DNA from: Xanthobacteraceae bacterium
GTDB taxonomy: Bacteria; Pseudomonadota; Alphaproteobacteria; Rhizobiales; Xanthobacteraceae
DNA: 8,518 nucleotides
NCBI GenBank assembly: GCA_030037185.1
Contig: JASHRR010001465.1
Location: 1 to 8,518 of the forward strand
Direction of reading: 5' to 3'
The notes beneath the pieces are model-generated. The model did not search any database. It worked only from the letters and a program-made list of their open reading frames with translations, and was not told the origin of the DNA. Positions 1 through 6,691 of this stretch are shown one piece after another (position 1 is the stretch's first letter; each line of letters begins with the position of its first letter). The translations under genes were made by a program, and so were the position numbers.

Positions 1-19
1 GGCCCGACAGTTTGGCCGG

Positions 20-748
20 TTACCATTTGCCAACGTGCGAACCGCCGTCCACATGCAGCACCTCCCCAGTAACGTGCGGGGCCTCGGATAGATAAATGAC
101 AGCATCCACGATCTCCTGAACGGTCGAAATGCTCCCCATTGGGGCTCGCGTTTTCAGAAGGTCCTTCGGTCGGTTCTTGAGCAGTGGTGTATCAACCACT
201 CCAGGCGCAACCGCATTCACGCGGATACCGTCTTTTGCATATTCGATAGCGAGGCTGCGCGTCATCGCGTTGAGACCACCTTTCGTAACCATCGCAATCG
301 AGGCATTTACGCCTGCAATCGGATTATCGGCCAGCGAGGCCGTGATGCTGACAACGCTTCCACCTGATTTTTGCGCCAACATTTGCTTGACCGCGAGCTG
401 GGTTATGTAAATGGAGCCTTCAAGATTGGTGGAAACGAGCCGTTTAAAATCCTCAGCGGTATAATCGGTAAAGGCCTTGGTCAAGTATATCCCCGCATTG
501 TTTACCAGGGCGTCTATCGAGCCGAATGAGCTGATCGATGTTTCCGCCACTTTTGCGGCAGTAGCAGCTTCACCGATATCGCCATCCACCAACGCCAGGT
601 TGGGCGACGAAGGCAGTTCTTTCGAATTGGTGGCATCAAGCGAAGTTGCAACGACATTGTAGCCCCGGCCGAGAAACGCCTTTACAACGCCTGAACCTAT
701 GCCTCGCGAACCGCCCGTCACGATCACTGTCTTTGGCATGCTGGCCAT
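20..748 (-). CDS. SDR family NAD(P)-dependent oxidoreductase (atypical active site)
   Basis: A cytoplasmic Rossmann-fold short-chain dehydrogenase of about 242 aa, the usual length for classical SDRs. Residues 11-18 read TGGSRGIG, the TGxxxGxG cofactor-binding motif. Residues 82-86 read VNNAG, and APG near 181-183 is followed by VDTPL, as in classical SDRs. The C-terminus (TGEVLHVDGGSHVG) is also typical. The usual YxxxK pair is altered: Lys156 is present in TKGGLNAMTRSLA, but the position four residues before it is Ala152 (A-M-V-T-K) rather than Tyr. The likely catalytic Ser region is SITAS, about residues 134-138. The substrate cannot be told from sequence. Three in-frame ATGs (760, 748, 739) could start it and none has a good Shine-Dalgarno. 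The open frame extends upstream to 955, but that extra stretch is not SDR-like. No partner gene is adjacent on the same strand. Family assignment is secure; activity as a reductase is uncertain. Confidence 0.9.
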   Translation of the reverse strand: MASMPKTVIVTGGSRGIGSGVVKAFLGRGYNVVATSLDATNSKELPSSPNLALVDGDIGEAATAAKVAETSISSFGSIDALVNNAGIYLTKAFTDYTAEDFKRLVSTNLEGSIYITQLAVKQMLAQKSGGSVVSITASLADNPIAGVNASIAMVTKGGLNAMTRSLAIEYAKDGIRVNAVAPGVVDTPLLKNRPKDLLKTRAPMGSISTVQEIVDAVIYLSEAPHVTGEVLHVDGGSHVGKW

Positions 749-760
749 TTCTCGGCTCAT

Positions 761-1567
761 TTTGAGAACGCGAACATAAACCGCATGGCGTAGCCGTTTG
801 CACTTTCCGCTCTGCCTCGCTGGGGAGAGCGGGAGGCAGATACACAATCTAACGCCCCCCATGACCGACGCGTTCCCGAGCGGATGTCTGATGTTGGCCA
901 AGGCCGCCGATTTGCGCGCTGCAGCAAATTGGCAGCCACCTGGATCGTCGCGCATTTCGGTCAGCCCGGCTATTGAGACTCCCCTGCTCTATCCAGCCGC
1001 GCTTATTTCCCTCCTCTTTGCCGGTTCGGGTCCCCTTGCGTTGGATCGATTTCTGCTGCGTCCGCGAAGACGCCGATGATGGATTCCGGCGTGCCAGACG
1101 GTATCGTCACTTTGAAGAGCGTTTGTTTGAAATTCTACCCCGAACAGGCGGCGGCACCATCCGAAGGCGCGGTTATGCCGAGGTTCTGAGCGATTCGAGG
1201 CGGCGGCGTGAAGGCCGTGCAGCTGCCAAACGATAATAAGCAGGCATGGCTGACATTCGATTGCTATCGCATCCTATCCGACGGGAGGAAGGGCTTCTTA
1301 CCGCCATGAAGCAGATCCTTGACCACCAATGCTCAGCTAGAGCAATCCCATGACCCATTTGGTCGCAGATCGGGTTTGATCCGGAATGCCAGACACCAGA
1401 TGACCAGCAGGAGCCAGTGGCAATGACCGGGGTTTCATTCGAGGAACAGGCTCGGCCGCAGGAGCTGCACGACCTTGCACTTCATCAATCGAACGGTACG
1501 TCCAAAGCAATGGCAGACAGCTCGCGCGGCGGTTCACGCGGGGGGCCGCTATGAATCCCATGAATTG
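761..1567. other. Intergenic stretch between divergent genes, no recognised gene
   Basis: About 800 bp separate the minus-strand SDR from the plus-strand MBL hydrolase, so promoters for both should lie here. I cannot point to a convincing -35/-10 pair. Only short frames are open. One runs 1423-1554 on the plus strand (43 aa, starting MTGVSFEEQARPQELHDLAL). Another runs 1246-1353 (35 aa, starting MADIRLLSHPIRREEG). Neither resembles a family I know, and neither has a clear ribosome binding site. The 1423-1554 frame ends at TGA 1552-1554, 14 nt before the GTG proposed for the MBL gene, so it could be a leader ORF or chance. Confidence 0.5.
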
Positions 1568-2377
1568 GTGGCAATTACTTTCCTGGGTACCCGTGGAGAG
1601 ATCAGAGCACGCTCACGACTTCACAGACGCCACAGCTGCATCATGGTCGAACGCGGGAAAGCCAGGGTTATGATCGATTGTGGCGCCGACTGGCTGCAAC
1701 TCATTTCCCGTGTCTCCCCGACGGCCATTCTCTTGACGCACGCCCATCCCGACCATGCGGGTGGCGTCGCTCACGGCGCCCCCTGCCCGGTCTACGCCCC
1801 TGCGCGCACGTGGCGGTCGCTGCCCGCCTGGTCGATTTCCGACCGCCGTGTAATGCCACTGCAAAAATCGATTGCCATCGCCGGCATCCGCTTTGAGGCG
1901 CTCGCGGTCGAACACTCCATTCGCGCGCCGGCCGTCGGATATCGCGTCTCGGTAAATCGCCTCCGGTTTTTCTATGTTCCCGACGTGGTCAGACTCCCCA
2001 ATAGGCGCCGCGCGCTGCGCGGCGTAGATTTGTATGTGGGAGATGGCGCCCGCATCACTCGGCCAATCATTCGCCGGCGCGGGCGCGCTGTGATTGGCCA
2101 TAGCTCGATCCGAGCACAACTTGACTGGTGCAAGACCGAGCGGATCGGAATCGCCTATTTCACTCATTGCGGTAGTGAAATCGTTACCGCTCATGCGCGG
2201 CCAATTCACCAAGCAGTCCGCCGGCTGGGTGCCGAGCGCGGCGTTGACGCGCGCGTCGCTCGCGATGGGCTCAGGCTGATGCTAGGCGGTGGCAAGGTTC
2301 GCCTCGCAGCGCCGGCAGCGGTCGTTCGGCGTAAGGCCCCGCAATATCGTTCCTGTCTCGGTCATGCGCGACGCTGA
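1568..2377 (+). CDS. MBL-fold metallo-hydrolase (PhnP/RNase Z-like superfamily)
   Basis: A predicted soluble metal-dependent hydrolase of about 269 aa. The N-terminus (AITFLGTRGEI) is the usual first strand of this MBL branch. IDCGADW at 37-43 is followed by the signature THAHPDH at 57-63 (ligands His58, His60, Asp62, His63). Further candidate ligands are His116 (VEHS), Asp139 (VPDV) and His200 (FTHCGS). GHSS at 177-180 also looks active-site related. These match the binuclear-metal pattern of MBL hydrolases such as phosphodiesterases; the substrate is not predictable. The frame is open from 1475, but the family-like sequence begins near 1565-1568, so GTG 1568 (or TTG 1565) is the likely start. 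The last 25 or so residues beyond LRLML are basic and look like an extension. The end overlaps the CheR-like gene by 14 nt, so the two are probably co-translated. Confidence 0.85.
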   Translation: MAITFLGTRGEIRARSRLHRRHSCIMVERGKARVMIDCGADWLQLISRVSPTAILLTHAHPDHAGGVAHGAPCPVYAPARTWRSLPAWSISDRRVMPLQKSIAIAGIRFEALAVEHSIRAPAVGYRVSVNRLRFFYVPDVVRLPNRRRALRGVDLYVGDGARITRPIIRRRGRAVIGHSSIRAQLDWCKTERIGIAYFTHCGSEIVTAHARPIHQAVRRLGAERGVDARVARDGLRLMLGGGKVRLAAPAAVVRRKAPQYRSCLGHARR

Positions 2378-3167
2378 TTGCATCTTCTTCTTGCAATGGG
2401 CCTTGCCCCAGCTCGATATGCACTGGCCAGGGTTCCGGAAGGTGCGTCATCAGGTCTGTAAGAGAGTGAAGAGCCGCATTGACGCGCTCGGGCTGAATGG
2501 ATTCGCGTCATATCGCCAACGTTTGGAGGCTGATCCAAACGAATGGCAGATCCTCGATCAATGCTGCCATATAACCATTTCCCGCTTTTTCCGCGATCGC
2601 GCGGTATTCGAATCTCTGTGCGGTAGCATACTTCCAGCCATCGCCGAACGTGCTCGATCAGACCGGCGTCAGGCACGTTGTTGGTCCGCCGGCTGCGCAT
2701 CCGGCGAGGAGCCGTATTCACTTCGAATCCTGTGGAACCTCACCGTGAGGGGCGCTAGTGACGCACTGTCGATCGTCGCGACCGATGTCGACGAGGCACT
2801 TCTCGGGCGTGCCCGCGACGGCTGCTACGGCCGGACCAGCCTTCGAGAGATTCCGCCTGAACTGACGTCGCAAGCTTTCGCACGTGCCGGCTCGCGATTT
2901 TGTGTCCGACCGCAGTATCGCGAGGGGGTCAAGTTCCTGAAACAGGACCTGCGGTCGGAAGCACCGCCGGGCCCGTTCGATGTCGTTCTATGTCGCAATA
3001 TCGCGTTCACCTATTTCGTCCCGGTCCTGCGGCAGAAGGTGCTGGCGATCATCGCCAACAGTCTTGTCCCCAACGGGTTTTTGGTGGTGGGGACACATGA
3101 GGAGGTCGATGACGCGCGGTTTATTTCCGCCCCCGGAATGCCACATATATTCGCGAAGGCCAGCTGA
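2364..3167 (+). CDS. CheR-type SAM-dependent methyltransferase
   Basis: A 267-aa protein with the architecture of CheR methyltransferases. A helical N-terminal part (about 1-65) leads into HITISRFFRD at 69-78, the CheR N-domain/catalytic boundary motif. Next comes the SAM-binding loop CWSAGCASGEEPYS at 106-119, then ATDVDEALLGRA at 139-150, and finally FDVVLCRN at 205-212 with TYF and a C-terminal LVPNGFLVVGTHEE. True CheR enzymes methylate glutamates of chemoreceptors at the membrane. Here no che or mcp gene is nearby, so another substrate is possible. The start ATG 2364 lies inside the end of the MBL gene; a GTG at 2289 in the same frame is the alternative, but homologous-looking sequence begins at MRDADCIFFLQWALP. 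No good Shine-Dalgarno is visible, which fits translational coupling. Confidence 0.88.
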   Translation: MRDADCIFFLQWALPQLDMHWPGFRKVRHQVCKRVKSRIDALGLNGFASYRQRLEADPNEWQILDQCCHITISRFFRDRAVFESLCGSILPAIAERARSDRRQARCWSAGCASGEEPYSLRILWNLTVRGASDALSIVATDVDEALLGRARDGCYGRTSLREIPPELTSQAFARAGSRFCVRPQYREGVKFLKQDLRSEAPPGPFDVVLCRNIAFTYFVPVLRQKVLAIIANSLVPNGFLVVGTHEEVDDARFISAPGMPHIFAKAS

Positions 3168-3246
3168 TGCCGCTGAACGATCCCAGTTGAACATGTACGT
3201 GAAGCCGCCGTATGCCGACCCGAAGGCCGTCAGCGACCACGTGACC

Positions 3247-3450
3247 GAACGGCGTCGCGCCATCGCTCAGCGCATTGGTGTGGTTGCTAAAGCTGGGTTG
3301 ATTGTGGAAGTAATCGAAATCACCCTCGAGGACGTAGATGATCAATCCAGACTGCCAACTGCAGCCGGTCTGGCCGCCTCCGAGGAATCCGGTGGCGTTC
3401 GCTGACCCGGCCCCGGAGCTGCTCACCGGAGCAACATCAGCAGACAGCAA
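3247..3450 (-). pseudogene. Outer-membrane beta-barrel porin fragment
   Basis: The minus-strand translation contains NATGFLGGGQTGCSWQSG, then YVLEGDFDYF and HNQPSFSNHTNALSDGATPF. From memory this matches the middle of rhizobial outer-membrane beta-barrel proteins (the GGQxGYNWQ...GLEGDF pattern). About 50 residues (3399-3247) are recognisable, against more than 200 in an intact protein. The signal peptide and first strands are missing upstream, and after ATPF the frame no longer looks like a porin. There is no ATG; the frame could begin only at TTG 3450. In another minus frame, further downstream, AYGGFTYMFNW has beta-strand character and could be a shifted remnant, but this is weak. The fragment is convergent with the CheR-like gene and is read as a decayed gene. 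Confidence 0.6.
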
Positions 3451-4152
3451 TAAGCAATAGAAGCGGAAATCAGTAGCTTACGGCCGCAGAGAGTTATGCC
3501 GCGGGCGGCGGGCCACGAGGCCGTGCACCGGCGTTAACTGTGAACGCCGGCAATAGCCATACCGTGAAAATCCACGGTGCAATCGCGATTTGATGATGAG
3601 GAATGCCACGCTTGGGAGTGGCGCTTCGAGCGCGTAACTGACCCCGGCGAGGGTAATCGGAGCTTTCAGGAACGCCACCGGGCGCGAAGGAATTGTTGTC
3701 GGCGGAGCGGCTGTGCTGGCCTGCTCGAAGGCACCCCAGCCTAGATCGGCGGCGGCAAGCTGCCGCCCCACGCGCGTCAACCCGTGCAACCACCCCGCCA
3801 TCGTCAATCTTCCGGTCTCCCCATCTTAAGACAAAAGACAGGCATAACGTCTCGAAATGCAACCGCGAATGCCTCCTGAATTTTTCTTCCTGAGTCGATG
3901 GGCAGACTGACGCGAATAAGACATGGTGCTCTCTGCTGCGGAGCGCTTGGCGAGCGGCCTCCGCCGGAATGCTGGTGGCGGGCTCGCTCGTATTAATAGT
4001 GGCGACGGAACAACGCCCGAGCCATACCGCAGAATTACCAGCGAACCTTCACAAATGCAGGGCTGCGACAAGAGAACTCGCGCGGACAGCGGCCTCCCAC
4101 CCGACCTTACGATACTGTTGAGAATCTCGGTCGAGGCGACGGTGACGGTGCG
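3451..4152. other. Decayed stretch without a confident gene
   Basis: About 700 bp with no ORF I can assign. Short overlapping frames exist on both strands (for example 3478-3807 and 3494-3862 on the minus strand), but they show no family signature. The stretch contains an 8-bp hairpin at 3528-3550 and a short GC-rich hairpin at 3751-3767. Near its right end, a plus-strand frame stopping at 4119-4121 encodes a hydrophobic segment (MLVAGSLVLIVATEQ from 3969), and a second plus frame (3923-4156) overlaps the transporter start. Position, between a porin fragment and a transporter, suggests deletion remnants. Confidence 0.5.
3528..3550. repeat. Inverted repeat, 8-bp arms
   Basis: The arms CCGGCGTT and AACGCCGG are perfect reverse complements, separated by a 7-nt loop (aactgtg). 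No T-run follows on either strand, so an intrinsic terminator is not supported. It lies in the decayed zone left of the first transporter and could be a transcript hairpin or a remnant end of a mobile element. Confidence 0.45.
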
Positions 4153-4156
4153 ATGA
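3923..4156 (+). CDS. Short ORF overlapping the DHA2 transporter start; possible adaptor-gene remnant
   Basis: A 77-aa frame starting MVLSAAERLASGLRRNAGGG and ending at TGA 4154-4156, which overlaps the transporter ATG (4153) as ATGA. That is the classic arrangement of coupled genes. The last residues (RISVEATVTVR) resemble the C-terminal strand of HlyD/EmrA membrane-fusion proteins, which are commonly encoded just before DHA2 transporters. A different frame in the same interval encodes a hydrophobic segment (MLVAGSLVLIVATEQ), as expected for the N-terminal anchor of such a protein. I infer a possible internally deleted adaptor gene. Everything between is unrecognisable, so it may equally be chance. 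Confidence 0.25.
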   Translation: MVLSAAERLASGLRRNAGGGLARINSGDGTTPEPYRRITSEPSQMQGCDKRTRADSGLPPDLTILLRISVEATVTVR

Positions 4157-5760
4157 CCGCCGCTGACGCCACGGCGCCCATCCCCGAAGCGACCTGGAGA
4201 CCGCGCTATAACCCCTGGCTCATTGCAGCCACGGTCACGCTCGCGGCGTTCATGGAAATTCTCGACACCACGATCGTCAACGTCGCACTGCGTTATATCG
4301 CCGGCGACCTTGCAGTGTCGAACGATGATGCCACCTGGACATTGACGTCCTACCTCGTCTCCAACGGCATTGTGCAGACGATCTCCGGCTGGCTTGGCGA
4401 TGTGTTCGGCCGCAAACGCTATTTCCTGATCTGTATCACCATGTTCACCGTCAGCTCGCTCCTCTGCGGGACATCCACTAGTCTCGCGGAACTCATCGTC
4501 TTCCGGCTCACCCAGGGCTTCTTCGGCGGCGGCCTGCAGCCCAACCAGCAATCAATCATCCTTGACACTTTTCCGCCTGAAAAGCGTGGCGCAGCGTTCG
4601 GGGTCGCGGCGTTTGCCACTGTCGTTGCTCCTGCGTTGGGGCCGACGCTCGGTGGCTACATCGTGGACCAGTGGAGTTGGCGATGGATTTTCTTCATTAA
4701 CGTTCCGGTCGGGGCCATCACCGTATTCCTGGTTTCGGTGCTGGTCGAAGACCCACCTTGGGTGCTGAAGAAGAAAAGCCGCGGTATCGACTATATCGGC
4801 TTGTCCCTCATCACGATTGGTCTTGGCTCTCTTCAGATCATGATGGATCGCGGCGAAGACGACGATTGGTTTGGCTCGAACTTCATCCGCTTGATGGGAC
4901 TCCTAGCGTTCTTTGGCATTTTCGGGGCGATCGGCTGGCTGCTCATCGCCAAAAAGCCGATCATCAACCTTATGGTCTTCAAGGACTGGCACTTTTCCGT
5001 AGGTTGCCTGTTAATGGCGGCGGCCGCCGGCGTCCTCTACGCGAGCGCCGTTGTCATTCCGCAGTTCACCCAACAGGTGCTGCCGTACACGCCCACCTGG
5101 GCCGGGCTGGTGCTCTCTCCGGGCGGGATTGCGATCATGGTGCTAATCCCCATTGTGACTGCCCTGGTTGAAGTCGTGCAAACACGGTATGTGATCGCTT
5201 TCGGCTTTTTGGTCTTAGGGTTCGGGCTCATATTCTCTAGCACCGTCATCACGCCAGATGTCGACTTCAACACCCTGGTGATGTCGCGCACGATTCAAAG
5301 CGCCGGTTTCGCGTTCCTGCTTGTTCCGATCAACACCGTCGCATTTGTGACCCTGCCTCGCGAGCTCAATGACGATGGAGCAGCGCTGTTTGCCATGTTC
5401 CGTAACGTCTCCGGCTCCATCGGGATATCTCTGTCGACCGCCGCAATTACTGAACGCACTCAGGTTCACCAGGCCTATCTGTCGCAGTGGACAACGCCGC
5501 TGTATCAACCCTTTCAAACGCTAATCGCGACCTACGAACAAGCGCTGCGGGCGATGGGGCGGTCCGGAAGCGCGGTCCGGGATGATGCTGTGGGTCACAT
5601 CTACCAGGTGTTCCGGCTGCAGGCCGCCGTGCTCGCCTATGCGGATATCTTCATGTACGCGTCGATCGTCGCTTTCATCATGATTCCTCTGAGTTTTCTC
5701 GTGGCGCCTATAAGATGCCCACCGAAGCCATCTCCTCATCACGCGGGTGTTCGGCATTGA
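4153..5760 (+). CDS. DHA2 family MFS multidrug efflux transporter (EmrB/QacA type)
   Basis: A 535-aa inner-membrane drug:H+ antiporter, full length for the 14-TM DHA2 family. After a short cytoplasmic tail, TM1 ends in motif D1 (LDTTIVNVAL, 38-47). Motif A is GWLGDVFGRKR at 79-89, and TM4 carries FRLTQGFFGGGLQP (117-130). The antiporter motif C region is APALGPTLGGYI at 159-170, followed by WRWIFFINVPVG, a strong DHA2/EmrB signature. Further hydrophobic segments continue to about residue 525, then a short basic tail. Such pumps export hydrophobic drugs, fatty acids or plant phenolics; the substrate cannot be named here. EmrB-type members usually pair with an HlyD-type adaptor, but no intact one precedes it, only the short ORF overlapping its ATG. 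GC content is moderate, unlike the second transporter. Confidence 0.93.
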   Translation: MTAADATAPIPEATWRPRYNPWLIAATVTLAAFMEILDTTIVNVALRYIAGDLAVSNDDATWTLTSYLVSNGIVQTISGWLGDVFGRKRYFLICITMFTVSSLLCGTSTSLAELIVFRLTQGFFGGGLQPNQQSIILDTFPPEKRGAAFGVAAFATVVAPALGPTLGGYIVDQWSWRWIFFINVPVGAITVFLVSVLVEDPPWVLKKKSRGIDYIGLSLITIGLGSLQIMMDRGEDDDWFGSNFIRLMGLLAFFGIFGAIGWLLIAKKPIINLMVFKDWHFSVGCLLMAAAAGVLYASAVVIPQFTQQVLPYTPTWAGLVLSPGGIAIMVLIPIVTALVEVVQTRYVIAFGFLVLGFGLIFSSTVITPDVDFNTLVMSRTIQSAGFAFLLVPINTVAFVTLPRELNDDGAALFAMFRNVSGSIGISLSTAAITERTQVHQAYLSQWTTPLYQPFQTLIATYEQALRAMGRSGSAVRDDAVGHIYQVFRLQAAVLAYADIFMYASIVAFIMIPLSFLVAPIRCPPKPSPHHAGVRH

Positions 5761-5846
5761 CTGCTTTTCGAATAGGACTCTTAGGCTGACAATCGGGGGG
5801 CCATCCTCGATTCGTCTGCGCCGGAACTTTCCCAGGCTACTTGTTG

Positions 5847-6128
5847 ATGACTGCCCGCGTCATCCATGTTCCTCTCAGTTTCCTGTCGCCGGTCAAAAAG
5901 TGCCTGCGGATTGCGCCGACGGACGACGAAACCATCGGCCTCCACGCAGTGGATGAGTACGAGCCGCGCACACGGCTGTTTCTGGCGACGGCCAGCCTGC
6001 TCTGTGACAAGAGCAAGATCTATTCGGCCGAGGACAAATACACCCGCGAGATCCATTGGGCGATGACCACCTGCATCGACACAAGGGCGTGGCTCACCGC
6101 GGCGACCCGGCTGCAGCTGTCGAACTGA
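5847..6128 (+). CDS. Hypothetical protein, 93 aa, with transporter-like first residues
   Basis: An open frame with strongly G/C-biased third codon positions, so it is or recently was coding. The start ATG 5847 follows two in-frame TTG codons; no clear Shine-Dalgarno is seen, and the frame is open from 5790. Residues 5-18 (VIHVPLSFLSPVKK) resemble the extreme C-terminus of DHA2 transporters and echo IMIPLSFLVAPIR near the end of the gene just upstream. The remaining 75 residues (including HAVDEYEPRTRLFLATASLL and KYTREIHWAMTTCIDTRAW) are soluble in character with one short hydrophobic patch, and I do not recognise them. The ORF may be a chimera in which a decayed transporter end runs into an unrelated gene part, or a small intact gene. 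No function is proposed. Confidence 0.5.
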   Translation: MTARVIHVPLSFLSPVKKCLRIAPTDDETIGLHAVDEYEPRTRLFLATASLLCDKSKIYSAEDKYTREIHWAMTTCIDTRAWLTAATRLQLSN

Positions 6129-6335
6129 GCAGACGGAAGGCCCTTTGCACGTAGCCGGAGTCAGCCTCTACGGTCGGCGGGACCAAGTCACCTGCTGCGG
6201 CTCGGGCCGCGTATCGGCCTTGAAATCTGCGTAGTCTGTTTGCCGGATGAGGGCCGAATCGACATATCGCCGACAGTCCCGGTGCTCCGTGAATCTTCTG
6301 GCGTTTGAGCCATTCCTCGATCAGCCGGACACCGC
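6129..6335. other. Short stretch between orphan ORF and IS remnant
   Basis: Roughly 200 bp in which small minus-strand frames are open, for example 6094-6339, containing LIEEWLKRQKIHGAPGLSA. The segment lies immediately downstream of the transposase remnant, where the rest of the transposase should be, but I see no DDE-domain sequence. It is probably unrelated DNA joined at the deletion point. Confidence 0.4.
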
Positions 6336-6535
6336 TCATCGCAGATTACTCTCGGGCGAAGTACTTCCGCCACGCGGCCTCGGTTCATAAGTGTTATTTT
6401 CGCGCAAGCGTTGTATCCACCTGACGGCGAAACCGACGCCATGTCGAACTGTTCAGCCGCTTCACGGCAGGAACCTCCTGCTTCAACACAGCTGATGATC
6501 CGCCTTCTCAACTCACTAGGATAGGGTTGACGCAT
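6336..6535 (-). pseudogene. IS630-family transposase N-terminal remnant, frameshifted
   Basis: The minus-strand frame from ATG 6535 reads MRQPYPSELRRRIISCVEAG and then SCREAAEQFDM, the N-terminal helix-turn-helix of IS630-family transposases. At about 6438-6440 the frame breaks. A one-base shift continues the homology as VGFAVRWIQRLRENN and then YEPRPRGGSTSP, ending at a stop at 6336-6338. Joining the two frames gives about 65 residues, against roughly 300 or more for an intact IS630 transposase. The DDE catalytic domain is absent, so it is inactive. It marks past insertion-sequence activity between the two transporters. Confidence 0.8.
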
Positions 6536-6582
6536 TGGCTAACCCCCTGCGAACCAGTGCGTTACACTCGCTCACTTGTTGC

Positions 6583-6597
6583 ATCGGGAATCCCGAT
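6583..6597. repeat. Palindrome ATCGGGA-A-TCCCGAT
   Basis: A perfect 7-bp dyad around one central base, about 95 nt upstream of the second transporter ATG and about 50 nt upstream of the transposase-remnant ATG on the other strand. It could be an operator for a dimeric repressor controlling the exporter, or part of the terminal region of the IS630 element. No promoter box could be placed with confidence beside it. Confidence 0.45.
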
Positions 6598-6619
6598 TCA
6601 CTCCGGCCGCAACGTACTG

Positions 6620-6640
6620 TAGGTCAAAGAGAAAGGTTGA
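6620..6640 (+). repeat. Leader repeat copy 1 (direct repeat with 8457-8477)
   Basis: The 21-nt element TAGGTCAAAGAGAAAGGTTG plus a final A occurs again at 8457-8477 with one mismatch. Weaker similarity extends leftwards: TGCATC at 6580 versus 8430, and CCGCAA shared, with the second copy about 13 nt shorter between those blocks. This copy ends 51 nt before the second transporter ATG, so it is part of the leader or promoter region. Confidence 0.65.
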
Positions 6641-6691
6641 TAAAGGCGTACCCCGATTCCCCACGCTTCGCTTCTACCCACGAGCCCCGCG

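Noticed and set aside
1613..2212. Minus-strand frame (199 aa) opposite the MBL gene
   Set aside because: Antisense to the metal-binding motifs of the MBL gene; no recognisable domain.
2980..3405. Plus-strand frame (141 aa) starting inside the CheR-like gene
   Set aside because: Begins out of frame within conserved CheR sequence and covers the porin fragment in antisense; no start signal.
3751..3767. GGCGGC-aagct-GCCGCC hairpin as a terminator
   Set aside because: Only six base pairs, no T-run after it, and no gene ending near it on either strand.
3826..4551. Minus-strand frame (241 aa) overlapping the first transporter start
   Set aside because: Most of it is antisense to a well-supported transporter and it shows no family signature.
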